A stretch of DNA of 45,613 bases, from positions 1 through 45,613 of the forward strand of contig JAROBA010000041.1 of assembly GCA_029432815.1 (NCBI GenBank), read 5' to 3'. The position numbers and the translations under genes were made by a program. How positions within the stretch are numbered: the first letter of the stretch is position 1; every line of letters starts with the position of its first letter. Source of the stretch: Pontiellaceae bacterium B1224. GTDB taxonomy: Bacteria; Verrucomicrobiota; Kiritimatiellia; Kiritimatiellales; Pontiellaceae. The notes below the pieces were generated by a model, which worked only from the letters and a program-made list of their open reading frames with translations, did not search any database and was not told the DNA's origin. This document shows positions 24,145 through 32,332 of the stretch, piece after piece.

Positions 24145-27100
24145 ATGAAACAAATAAAGTGTTTGTTTGCAATGGCGGTATCTTTGCTGGGCATGAACCT
24201 GGCTCATGGAGGAATAACAACCCATACGATCCAGTTCTCTGATTTGAGTCCGGGTGATGGTGTTGAAAATACGCTGAACGTAAACGGTGAGTCAGCGAAT
24301 ATCGAAGTTGTCAGAGATGATCTGAGTCATCTAGGTGATATTAGCTATAACGTCACCTATGAGAGCGATCTTGATGGCAATGGTTCCCTGGATACGATTG
24401 AGTTTACCATCAATGTGGCGGCGGTGAGTGGTTCAGTGGCCGATCATGGCCTGACTGATGTTGTCAGTACCGATTCTGCAACGGCCAGTATCGGAACTGA
24501 AAATGCGAGTCTGAGGGCTACTTCGTTTCTTTCGATCAATGGAAATACGCCTGATGGAAGCACGTTGATCTATACACTGAATGGTTTGCGGTCGAGTGTA
24601 GGCAACCTGCAATTTGATGGATTTACTGGATTTGAATACTTAGAAAATTCGGGACATGGTCATGGATATGTTGTCGGCATAGGTGATGGCTTATTGGGCC
24701 GGGCTTGGAATGATATCGGTGACGAAGTTCTTCGCTCAGCGACGCCGATTCTTTATGTGACTGGAGATCAGAAGAATGGAACGACGCGTCTGCCAGAGGC
24801 GTGGGGAATTGGAAATGTGGATTTTTCATTTACCATTACGGACAGAGTCGACACGGCGGACACATTTTATGTGAAGACCGATGGGGATGATACTAGTGAT
24901 GGAAAGAGCATCGATAATGCCTTTGCCACGATCCAACATGCGGCCCATCAAATGGGGCCGGGGGATACGTGTTACATTCTTGGTGGCGTTTACCGCGAGA
25001 CGGTTGATCTGTCGAATTTGGCCGGGACGGCCAATAACCCTATCACCTTCATGAATTATCAGGATCAAGCCGTATATATTGACGGTACGGATGAGATCAC
25101 AGGGAAATGGAATAAAGAGAGAGCTTTGTGGCTCGAGGGAGACGTGGCTGGTACATTTTATAATGGTACCTCCCTGACCAATATGCCAGGCATCGGGAAC
25201 GTTTACCGGACAACACTACCTCAGGATTTCGGGCCTATTAAACAGTTGTTTGTTGGCGATAAGATCATGACCTTAGCTCGCTTTCCCAATGCTCCGGCCT
25301 ACTCAGATACGGTTTGGACAAGTGAAGCCCAGCGCCTTAAGTTTCGGGATGGGCAGGTTGAGGAAGGGCAAATTAGTGACAGGACCCACGCGGTAGATAA
25401 TTCGGTCGGGACGCACACGCTGGCTAACTCCGGTGTCTCCTATGTAGATTGCGTGGCAGTAACGAGTTTTTCCGGAGTCCAGTATGTTACGGAACATGAG
25501 CCTGGTGATGCTCAGTTCACCTATTCTTCTTCAGGCGGGTATGCCGACGCACGTAGAACCTATTTCATGGAAGGAGGCTTGGGGTATGCCGAGCGGGTCA
25601 TGTTGGACTCGGAAGGGGAGTGGGCCTATGACGAAAATACCGGAATCGTGGCTCTCTGGGCACCTGGTGGTGGCGATCCTGACTGGATCGATGAAGGGAT
25701 CTACGCTCAAACGCGGACGTATGGTTTTATCGGAAACCCTTACACCCAATATATTACTATTGATGGAGTTAATTTATTTGCTGCTACCTTTCATTTTAAA
25801 TCGTCCGATAACATTACGCTTCAGAATTGTGATCTGAGCTATTACGCATCTTCGGAACGGGCATTCGCAGGGCAAGAGCAGAGCGATACCGCTGAGTTTA
25901 TCGGGCGAAAGGTGGATTTTTGCAAAAATATAACCGTTTACAACTGTGCATTCAAGTATGCACCTGACACGGGTTTTCGGGCTAACTATGTTGATTCTCT
26001 GTTGCTTGAAAATAACCTGTTCTATATGACGGTTTATGCGTCTGTCGGTGGCTCGGATGAATATGGTGAAGGGCGAGGAGCTAACACGGTAGATTGTGAT
26101 AATGTCAAAGATTTGACCTATCGACGCAATACGATGGCCACTTCCGGAGCTGCTCAGGGGATTCGTGCGAGAAGATATATTGACCCGGACCCTGAGGCCC
26201 CGGTTCGACCTATCGTTTGCGAGTATAATTTTCATACGGATTGCGGCATTATGACAACCGATGGCTCTTCGATGTATATACCGGAGGAGCACGCTATCGA
26301 GTCTGTGGCTCGTTTCAACTGGTTCATCGAAAACAAACAGCGATGCTTTAGATGGGATGGAGCTAACCCTGTCGGGAATATCAAAACGCTGAGGGGTAAC
26401 CTGTATCGCAATGTGACAACATCAAACCAGAAGCGCGGAGGAGCTTCCAGCTTCCGATTGAAAGGAGACGAGCATGAAATTTATAATAATCTCGGCTTTA
26501 ATGATAATTCCGCAATCAATGTAGCAGAAGATAAGGGCGGGAATCCGAATTCGCGTGTCTATAATAACGCAGCAGATTCGCTGACCACGTACTTGGACCC
26601 TAGTGAGACGAACTTTTTTGACAGCGGCACTTGGTGGGGCCAACGTGGTGATGGCGATTTCGGTCTTGCAGGGGATGACCTTGATGACGAGAACACCTCT
26701 ATTAACTTCCTTGGCCAATTAGAATCAAGATCGTTGGATGACCTCTTGCGCGATCCGTCTAACTATGATTTCCGTCCGAAGGCAGATGCTTATGAGTTGA
26801 TTGATCAGGGAGTGGAAGTCACAAATTGTACTGTTAATGGTGAACTGGTTGATGTCACAAAAGACTTCTATGGTGCGGCACCTGACTTGGGTGCATATGA
26901 GTATAACCCTGACTTGAAGTCTTACTGGATTCCCGGTCGACAAGAAGCCTATGCCACTATGCCGATTCCTAGGGACGGAGGAGTTGGCGTTCCTCTCAGT
27001 ACGGACCTCATGTATCTGAACGGGCTGAAGGCGTCCCAAACCAAAATTTACATGGGTGAGAGTGCAGACAACCTGACGCTATTGGCTGAAAGAGGGGCAG

Positions 27101-28365
27101 GGCACACTCAGGAAAATGTCATAGCGACAGATGGTTATGGGTTGAAGCCGAATACCACCTATTATTGGCGTGTGGATACGATATTAACCGATGGCACCGT
27201 GATTGACGGCGATATCTGGTCGTTTACTACCAGTCCTAAAGATCTGCTTCCCTTGGAGAACAGAACGATAGTGGGTGGTGAATGGGAAGAGCAAAGGCAC
27301 TACGTTGTTTATAATAACAACAGTACCGCTAAAAATAACCGAGGGATTCTTTATTCAGCAAATGCTTATCAGTCAACCGACGGATTTAAGCTGACGGTGG
27401 TTTATCAGACCGGTCGAATCGATACGGTTTACGGTCATAATTTTTCCTTCGGTCTAATCAGCACGGATACAGATCTCTCCACGTATACAGGATTCAACCC
27501 CTTCAGCTGGGCTACGGAGGATGTTTACAGCCTTGGAGCCAATGTTGCAGGAGATGATGCGTTCAGAGGGTTGAACTTTACTGACGGAACAACATGTACG
27601 AATTTGGATCAATCCGGAGACAATGCCCAGTTTAGTGTTGATGCATTCACGCCGGTTACGATTGAGATTCGTCCTGGAGGGGCATGGACGTATTCCATCA
27701 ATGGAGTTGTGGAAGCAAGTGGCGTGATTGCCGGCGGATTTGATCTGAGCAAGAGTTATCGCGTCGTGGCTTACGGTCAAGACGACCATGGCGGCGGAAA
27801 AATGATTGAGTCTATGGCGCTGGATCTACTGGGCGAGCCGGTGAGATTAATTGCCGGGGTCAGCCCGGATTCCGGCCCGGCAGCTGGAGGGACGGTGGTG
27901 ACGATTTCCGGCACGAACCTCGGGAACGGAACCGACATCACGAATGTGACACTTCGCGGCGTGGCGGCAGCCTCTATCGATAGCCAGTCTTCAACGCAAG
28001 TTGTTGCAACGACTGCTTCCGGAACCGCCGGAACCGGCGATGTCGTAGTAACCTCAATCAGCCGTGGGACGACCACCAAAAGGAATGCTTTTTCCTATGT
28101 GGAGAATCAGATCATCAGAATTGACGGGATTGAATATGTGGCAGGCAACGGCACGTTCCTGATGGGATTCGCCGCCACCCCGGGGCAGACCTATTTGATT
28201 CAGTATACCGATAGTTTGACCAACGGGTGGACTACAGTTCAGCCCGGCATCGTTGCCCCGAGCAACCGGGTGCAGTGGGTCGACTCCGGGTTGCCCGGCA
28301 CGGAGAGCTCGCCTGCCGAGGCAGCAACCCGCTTCTATCGCGTTATTAATGCGGATCAGAATTAA
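24145..28365 (+). CDS. giant secreted protein: domain B, beta-helix, domain A, TIG
   Basis: About 1406 aa. ATG 24145 (SD AGAGGG) begins a signal peptide; the longer frame from 24016 would run through the operator region. Order: signal to about 23, domain B (25-230), beta-helix (240-924) with a DUF1565-like opening ('FATIQHAAHQMGPGDTCY'), Fn3-like module (925-1030, 'YYWRVDTILTDG'), a domain A copy lacking the 'DNDxLxVNT' front (1042-1229), a TIG/IPT module (1233-1319, 'SGPAAGGTVVTISG'), and a beta tail ('YLIQYTDSLTNGW', 'RFYRVIN'). The beta-helix aligns by eye with 9108 along its length (for example 'MTLARFPN' against 'MTLARWPN', 'YIPEE', 'SVARFNWF'). Possibly a lyase or hydrolase of an unknown family; no catalytic residues are identified. 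Confidence 0.85.
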   Translation: MKQIKCLFAMAVSLLGMNLAHGGITTHTIQFSDLSPGDGVENTLNVNGESANIEVVRDDLSHLGDISYNVTYESDLDGNGSLDTIEFTINVAAVSGSVADHGLTDVVSTDSATASIGTENASLRATSFLSINGNTPDGSTLIYTLNGLRSSVGNLQFDGFTGFEYLENSGHGHGYVVGIGDGLLGRAWNDIGDEVLRSATPILYVTGDQKNGTTRLPEAWGIGNVDFSFTITDRVDTADTFYVKTDGDDTSDGKSIDNAFATIQHAAHQMGPGDTCYILGGVYRETVDLSNLAGTANNPITFMNYQDQAVYIDGTDEITGKWNKERALWLEGDVAGTFYNGTSLTNMPGIGNVYRTTLPQDFGPIKQLFVGDKIMTLARFPNAPAYSDTVWTSEAQRLKFRDGQVEEGQISDRTHAVDNSVGTHTLANSGVSYVDCVAVTSFSGVQYVTEHEPGDAQFTYSSSGGYADARRTYFMEGGLGYAERVMLDSEGEWAYDENTGIVALWAPGGGDPDWIDEGIYAQTRTYGFIGNPYTQYITIDGVNLFAATFHFKSSDNITLQNCDLSYYASSERAFAGQEQSDTAEFIGRKVDFCKNITVYNCAFKYAPDTGFRANYVDSLLLENNLFYMTVYASVGGSDEYGEGRGANTVDCDNVKDLTYRRNTMATSGAAQGIRARRYIDPDPEAPVRPIVCEYNFHTDCGIMTTDGSSMYIPEEHAIESVARFNWFIENKQRCFRWDGANPVGNIKTLRGNLYRNVTTSNQKRGGASSFRLKGDEHEIYNNLGFNDNSAINVAEDKGGNPNSRVYNNAADSLTTYLDPSETNFFDSGTWWGQRGDGDFGLAGDDLDDENTSINFLGQLESRSLDDLLRDPSNYDFRPKADAYELIDQGVEVTNCTVNGELVDVTKDFYGAAPDLGAYEYNPDLKSYWIPGRQEAYATMPIPRDGGVGVPLSTDLMYLNGLKASQTKIYMGESADNLTLLAERGAGHTQENVIATDGYGLKPNTTYYWRVDTILTDGTVIDGDIWSFTTSPKDLLPLENRTIVGGEWEEQRHYVVYNNNSTAKNNRGILYSANAYQSTDGFKLTVVYQTGRIDTVYGHNFSFGLISTDTDLSTYTGFNPFSWATEDVYSLGANVAGDDAFRGLNFTDGTTCTNLDQSGDNAQFSVDAFTPVTIEIRPGGAWTYSINGVVEASGVIAGGFDLSKSYRVVAYGQDDHGGGKMIESMALDLLGEPVRLIAGVSPDSGPAAGGTVVTISGTNLGNGTDITNVTLRGVAAASIDSQSSTQVVATTASGTAGTGDVVVTSISRGTTTKRNAFSYVENQIIRIDGIEYVAGNGTFLMGFAATPGQTYLIQYTDSLTNGWTTVQPGIVAPSNRVQWVDSGLPGTESSPAEAATRFYRVINADQN

Positions 28366-28447
28366 TGAAAAATTATGAAATAATCATCAGCTTGCCTGTC
28401 CTTGTTTCCGGCCAGGATGATCAATGCTGTAGCGTGAATATTGGGGA

Positions 28448-28489
28448 GGGGGTGTATACGTACCCTAGTCAGGGCATTCTGAATCTATA
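28448..28489 (+). promoter_or_regulatory. operator/promoter copy 3
   Basis: GG then GGGTGTATACGTACCC (28450-28465), two bases different from copy 2, with TCTATA at 28484-28489, again after 18 bases. The spacer is less conserved than between copies 1 and 2 (about 7 of 18 with copy 2). It precedes the PDZ remnant and the long enzyme operon that begins at 28800. Bases 28366-28447 before it hold no gene. Confidence 0.62.
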
Positions 28490-28568
28490 GAGTGTATGGT
28501 TTACACATCGATTATCAGGCTATTCAAGGTCTGATTAGGTGCCTGATGTCTAAAAACGGAAATCTATA

Positions 28569-28793
28569 TTGGCGAGTGCAGATTTTGTGAACGGAGATCT
28601 CGTTCAAGCGGTGAATGTTCGTCAGGTTAAAAATGTGAAACAGTTGAATCAGGTGATTCAGAAGGTGTCAGGAGCGGTTCAATTTAAAGTGGTGCGTAAT
28701 CAGCAGGTGATTGCTCTTTACGGTTTCACTGTAAGTTCTGCAGAGGGGAGCCGGATAGCGGTATCCATTAATTTCAGTAAAGCATGGAAATGA
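28569..28793 (+). pseudogene. PDZ-domain remnant
   Basis: A 74-codon frame without an ATG (first possible starts TTG 28569 or GTG 28587). It reads like the last two thirds of a PDZ domain: 'VNGDLVQAVNVRQVKNVKQL', then 'VQFKVVRNQQVI'. PDZ modules of this type end some secreted sulfatases and hydrolases of this phylum. Nothing before it encodes the rest: a stop is at 28551. It is probably the decayed tail of a lost enzyme gene, now lying in the leader of the operon. It ends 6 bases before the next start, so it might still be translated and couple to it. Confidence 0.5.
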
Positions 28794-28799
28794 ATTCAT

Positions 28800-30344
28800 A
28801 TGAAAAAGCAATGTGTATGGTTGGGGCTTATGGTCGCTGCGATGGGGCATGCCGAATCGGGGTGGGTGATAGAGAGCCAGTCGGACTGGCTGGAAAACCT
28901 TGGGACAAAGAGCGGCTTGAATATCGAAGAAGGAATGGTTTCTCCTGCTGAAAAGAATGCCGCCTTTTCCAGTATCATGAAGCGCTTTGATCAGAAGACT
29001 TCGGTTCAATCTATCATTATTGAACAGTCCCCGGTTTGGGAGAATTGGGAGCCGGTTTCAAACATTGGACCATCCAACCTGGGCGACGCGCCCGTGATGC
29101 TGAGCCTCGGTCCGGATAATTACTGGATGTTCGGCCGGTACAATGCGAATAAGAAAAAAGGATTTTCAGCGCAGGCTGCGACGCTGGAAGGGTTCGACAT
29201 TCCGCTCAAAACAACTCCGTTTGAAAACCAGTATGATGCACCCGGCGGGCTGATCAAGGGGCAGGGTGGATACCACGCCTGGCAGAGCAAGGATATGGTT
29301 AACTGGGTGCACCATGGTTGCGTAACTCCAGTGAAGGGAAAGTGGATGACTACAGCGGAATATGCCGATGGCAAGGCCTATTTCTACTATGACTTTCCGA
29401 ACGATCAGGATCCGCATCTCATTATCGATGAAGACTTGACTGACGGTATTCCGGGAAAGGATATGGGGCTGGTGTTCAAAGACCCGTCGCACGGATCGGA
29501 CTGCACGTTTATTCGGGACCTCGATGGAAACTTTCACGTCATTGCCGAGGACTGGGGGCCGATCGATGCGAGTACGCACGCGTGGGATTCCCCGCTGGCG
29601 ACCCATGCGGTCAGCTCCGATGGACTCGGAAATTTCAAAATCCTTGCCCCGGCAGTGGACGAACGAACCACACCTACCGGCAGGTTTGCGGAACATGTGC
29701 ATCCCCATTGGAATAGAGAAGATCCTGCTAATTATCCGGGAAAGATCGCTCCGGAAGATGTGCCGCAGCACAGGGTCAAAAAAGGAGAGGTCCGGGCCTT
29801 TGCAACCTATGAAATTCATGAGCCGGAGCAGAATGCCTATGGGGACTGGGCGTCTATTTGTATTGGCGGGCAATATTATCTCTTTGCTGACTATGATCCG
29901 GCTGGTGGGCATGGGAAAGAAAGCATGAGTGTGGCCTGGTTTACGTCGGAAGATATCAACAAGCAGTTTACGTTCTGCGGTCATATCGGGCAGGGGCATC
30001 CTGATCCGGATGTGATGTTTGCTGAAGGACGGTTTTATTTGGCGACCCAGACCAGATCGGACTATGTCAGTCCCGGCCCCTGGGTGGAGCAGGTCGAGGT
30101 GCGCGTCGGCGTCGATGTTTCCAATGATGGGAATATTGACAAGTGGACGAACTGGCAAAGAGTGCAGGAGAGCTATAACTATATCCCGGGCTTTTCCAAG
30201 CAGGTTGCCAGAACACCCGCCCAGGTCGACCTTTCGGAACTTCCGGCAGGATATGGGTTCACGTTTGAAGTGAAAATGACGGATACAACGGCAAATGCGT
30301 CTAACCCCATTCTCAATCAAATTGAGCTTACATTCAAAAAATAG
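28800..30344 (+). CDS. secreted beta-propeller glycoside hydrolase (GH43/GH117-like)
   Basis: A 514-aa protein with a signal peptide (to about residue 18, 'GHA'). The body has the look of the five-bladed propeller enzymes of clan F and GH117: 'YHAWQSKDMVNWVHHG', 'GKAYFYYDFPN', 'GSDCTFIRDLDGNFHVIAEDW', 'IGGQYYLFADYDPAGG', 'GHPDPDVMFAEGRFYLAT'. Several Asp and His residues in these motifs could be catalytic, but the family cannot be fixed from memory; GH43, GH117 or a new relative are all open. The C-terminal 80 residues form a small beta module. It is the first intact gene of the long operon behind operator copy 3; the GH97 gene follows after 15 bases. Confidence 0.65.
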   Translation: MKKQCVWLGLMVAAMGHAESGWVIESQSDWLENLGTKSGLNIEEGMVSPAEKNAAFSSIMKRFDQKTSVQSIIIEQSPVWENWEPVSNIGPSNLGDAPVMLSLGPDNYWMFGRYNANKKKGFSAQAATLEGFDIPLKTTPFENQYDAPGGLIKGQGGYHAWQSKDMVNWVHHGCVTPVKGKWMTTAEYADGKAYFYYDFPNDQDPHLIIDEDLTDGIPGKDMGLVFKDPSHGSDCTFIRDLDGNFHVIAEDWGPIDASTHAWDSPLATHAVSSDGLGNFKILAPAVDERTTPTGRFAEHVHPHWNREDPANYPGKIAPEDVPQHRVKKGEVRAFATYEIHEPEQNAYGDWASICIGGQYYLFADYDPAGGHGKESMSVAWFTSEDINKQFTFCGHIGQGHPDPDVMFAEGRFYLATQTRSDYVSPGPWVEQVEVRVGVDVSNDGNIDKWTNWQRVQESYNYIPGFSKQVARTPAQVDLSELPAGYGFTFEVKMTDTTANASNPILNQIELTFKK

Positions 30345-30359
30345 CGAAGGACTTAATGC

Positions 30360-32321
30360 ATGAAACATTTTCTGATGGTCGCGGGGCTGATCATGGGCGT
30401 GGTAACCGGGGCAAGCGCTGCGGTGCCGGCTGTTATTGAATCGCCGGATGGAACCCTTTCGGCATCATTTACGGTGGAGGACGATTCGCTCTTCTATTCA
30501 GTTGCCAGGGCGGGAAAACCGGTTGTCGCTTCCTCGAAGGTGGAAATCATTCCGGGCGCAAAAATGGTGCTGGTCGACCAGTCGGTCCGTGAGAACGACA
30601 CGAGCTGGGAGCCGGTCTGGGGACAGTTTCGCACCATCCGGGATCACCACAATGAACTGACGCTTTTTTTGAAAGCAGATGGGTTGCCGTTGAAATTGGT
30701 GTGTCGCGTATTTGATACCGGAATCGGCTTCCGTTTTGTATTGCCGGCCGAGTCGAAAGGCAGAGAACTGACTTTTTCCAATGAGTACAGGATTTTGGAT
30801 TCAGCGGCACACTATCGGGGACAGCGTGGCTTGGATTTTTCTGCCCCGAGCCGCCGCCCCAGGTCGAAGGGGGGTGACAAATCAAAAAATAATCCTCAAG
30901 AAATCGCGCCCTTGTGGAGGACTTCAGACTTTTTGAGATTCGGTGAGGTTCCGTTGGTAACCGAGCGGGGCGATGGGCTGCATGTCGGGTTTATTGAGTC
31001 AGATCTTTATTCGGCAGATCCGTTTGAACATATGAGGGTAAGGTTTGTGAATAAGGATAAATCATTTACTGCGTCAAGCTCTGCGGTGTCAAAAGGGGCT
31101 GGACAGCTTACAGCCTGGCGTACGATTCTTATCGGAGAAACGGCTGGAGATTTGGTCCTGAATACGATGGCGTTGAACCTTTCCGCCCCCTGTAAACTGA
31201 AAGACACCAGCTGGATTAAACCTGGTAAAGGGCTGTGGGACTGGCGCGTTCACGGCTACGATAACGGTGATTTTAAGTATGCCGTTGATACCCGCAGCTG
31301 CCTGCGCTATATCGACTTCTGCTCAGAATACGGCCTGGAATACTTTACACTGGACGATGAATGGTTTGATGAAGCCGCAAACGGGACCATGAAGGTTAGT
31401 GATAATGTCGATATTCAGAAAGTGATAGGTTACGCCAAGGAGAAAGGCGTGAAGGTGATCCTCTACTATGACCGCCGGCGTGGTGACTTTGGTGATGATA
31501 AACTTTTCCGCTATTATGCTGACCTGGGTGTCGCAGGAATGAAATACGGCTTTATGGGTACGGATTCTAAATTCACGCGCGAGTACACTGCATTCACTCG
31601 TGTTGCCATGGAACAGGCTGCGGAAAATAAAGAAGTCATCAACTTTCACGACCATCCTATTCCAATGGCGGGTGTGGAACGAACATTCCCTAATCTGATT
31701 ACCCGCGAATATTGTCACGGACAGCAGGATGCCCGTACGGCGTTTACTCCGGAGACCTTTCTTAAAATGGCGATGGTTGCTTCGTTGTCCGGACCGCTTG
31801 ATATGTCGAATGGAAATTTCGGTATCAAAAGTATAAATGCCGGAGAGCGCAGAAAAGGACCCCGCAAACGAGACAGTTACATTTCTACGATGGTAAGCGA
31901 AGTGGCACGCTGCCTGGTGATTTATACCGGGTTGGTTACGTTGCCTGATGCGCCTGAAGAGTATGCCAAAAAACTCGACCTGTTTGAGTTTCTGAAAGTT
32001 ATGCCGGTAACCTGGGATGATACCTTGATCCCGAACTCGAAGATCGGGGAATATATTACGACCGCGCGCCGCTCCGGCGATACCTGGTTTGTGGGTTCGG
32101 TCAACAATCAGGAAGCACGTACGCTTGAGATTTCGCTCGATTTTCTGGAGCCGGGAAAAACCTATGCGGCAACGCTGTATCTCGATGCGCCCGATGCTCA
32201 CGGGCTGGAGAATCCCGAAGCCTATGAAATTAAAACCAAAACCGTGAAGAAGGATGACGTGGTTCAGGCCAAAATGGCCTTAGGCGGCGGTCACGCCATG
32301 ATTCTTAAACCTGTTCAATAA
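30360..32321 (+). CDS. GH97 family glycoside hydrolase
   Basis: A secreted 653-aa GH97 protein. Signal peptide to about residue 20. The N-terminal beta-sandwich shows 'WEPVWGQFRTIRDHHNEL' and 'RVFDTGIGFRFVLP'. The (beta/alpha)8 barrel shows 'KGLWDWRVHGYDNG', 'YFTLDDEWFDE', 'GMKYGFMGTDS', 'INFHDHPIP', 'RTFPNLITREYCHG' (Glu450), and a C-terminal beta domain follows. The family includes alpha-glucosidases, alpha-galactosidases and others needing Ca. Where retaining members have the nucleophile Asp (K-x-D-F), this protein has Gly397 (KYGF), as I recall for the inverting SusB type. The substrate is unclear; the context suggests an alpha-linked sugar on a sulfated fucan. SD GAAGGA; the sulfatase gene follows after 11 bases. 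Confidence 0.88.
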   Translation: MKHFLMVAGLIMGVVTGASAAVPAVIESPDGTLSASFTVEDDSLFYSVARAGKPVVASSKVEIIPGAKMVLVDQSVRENDTSWEPVWGQFRTIRDHHNELTLFLKADGLPLKLVCRVFDTGIGFRFVLPAESKGRELTFSNEYRILDSAAHYRGQRGLDFSAPSRRPRSKGGDKSKNNPQEIAPLWRTSDFLRFGEVPLVTERGDGLHVGFIESDLYSADPFEHMRVRFVNKDKSFTASSSAVSKGAGQLTAWRTILIGETAGDLVLNTMALNLSAPCKLKDTSWIKPGKGLWDWRVHGYDNGDFKYAVDTRSCLRYIDFCSEYGLEYFTLDDEWFDEAANGTMKVSDNVDIQKVIGYAKEKGVKVILYYDRRRGDFGDDKLFRYYADLGVAGMKYGFMGTDSKFTREYTAFTRVAMEQAAENKEVINFHDHPIPMAGVERTFPNLITREYCHGQQDARTAFTPETFLKMAMVASLSGPLDMSNGNFGIKSINAGERRKGPRKRDSYISTMVSEVARCLVIYTGLVTLPDAPEEYAKKLDLFEFLKVMPVTWDDTLIPNSKIGEYITTARRSGDTWFVGSVNNQEARTLEISLDFLEPGKTYAATLYLDAPDAHGLENPEAYEIKTKTVKKDDVVQAKMALGGGHAMILKPVQ

Positions 32322-32332
32322 GGAAGCTGTTC

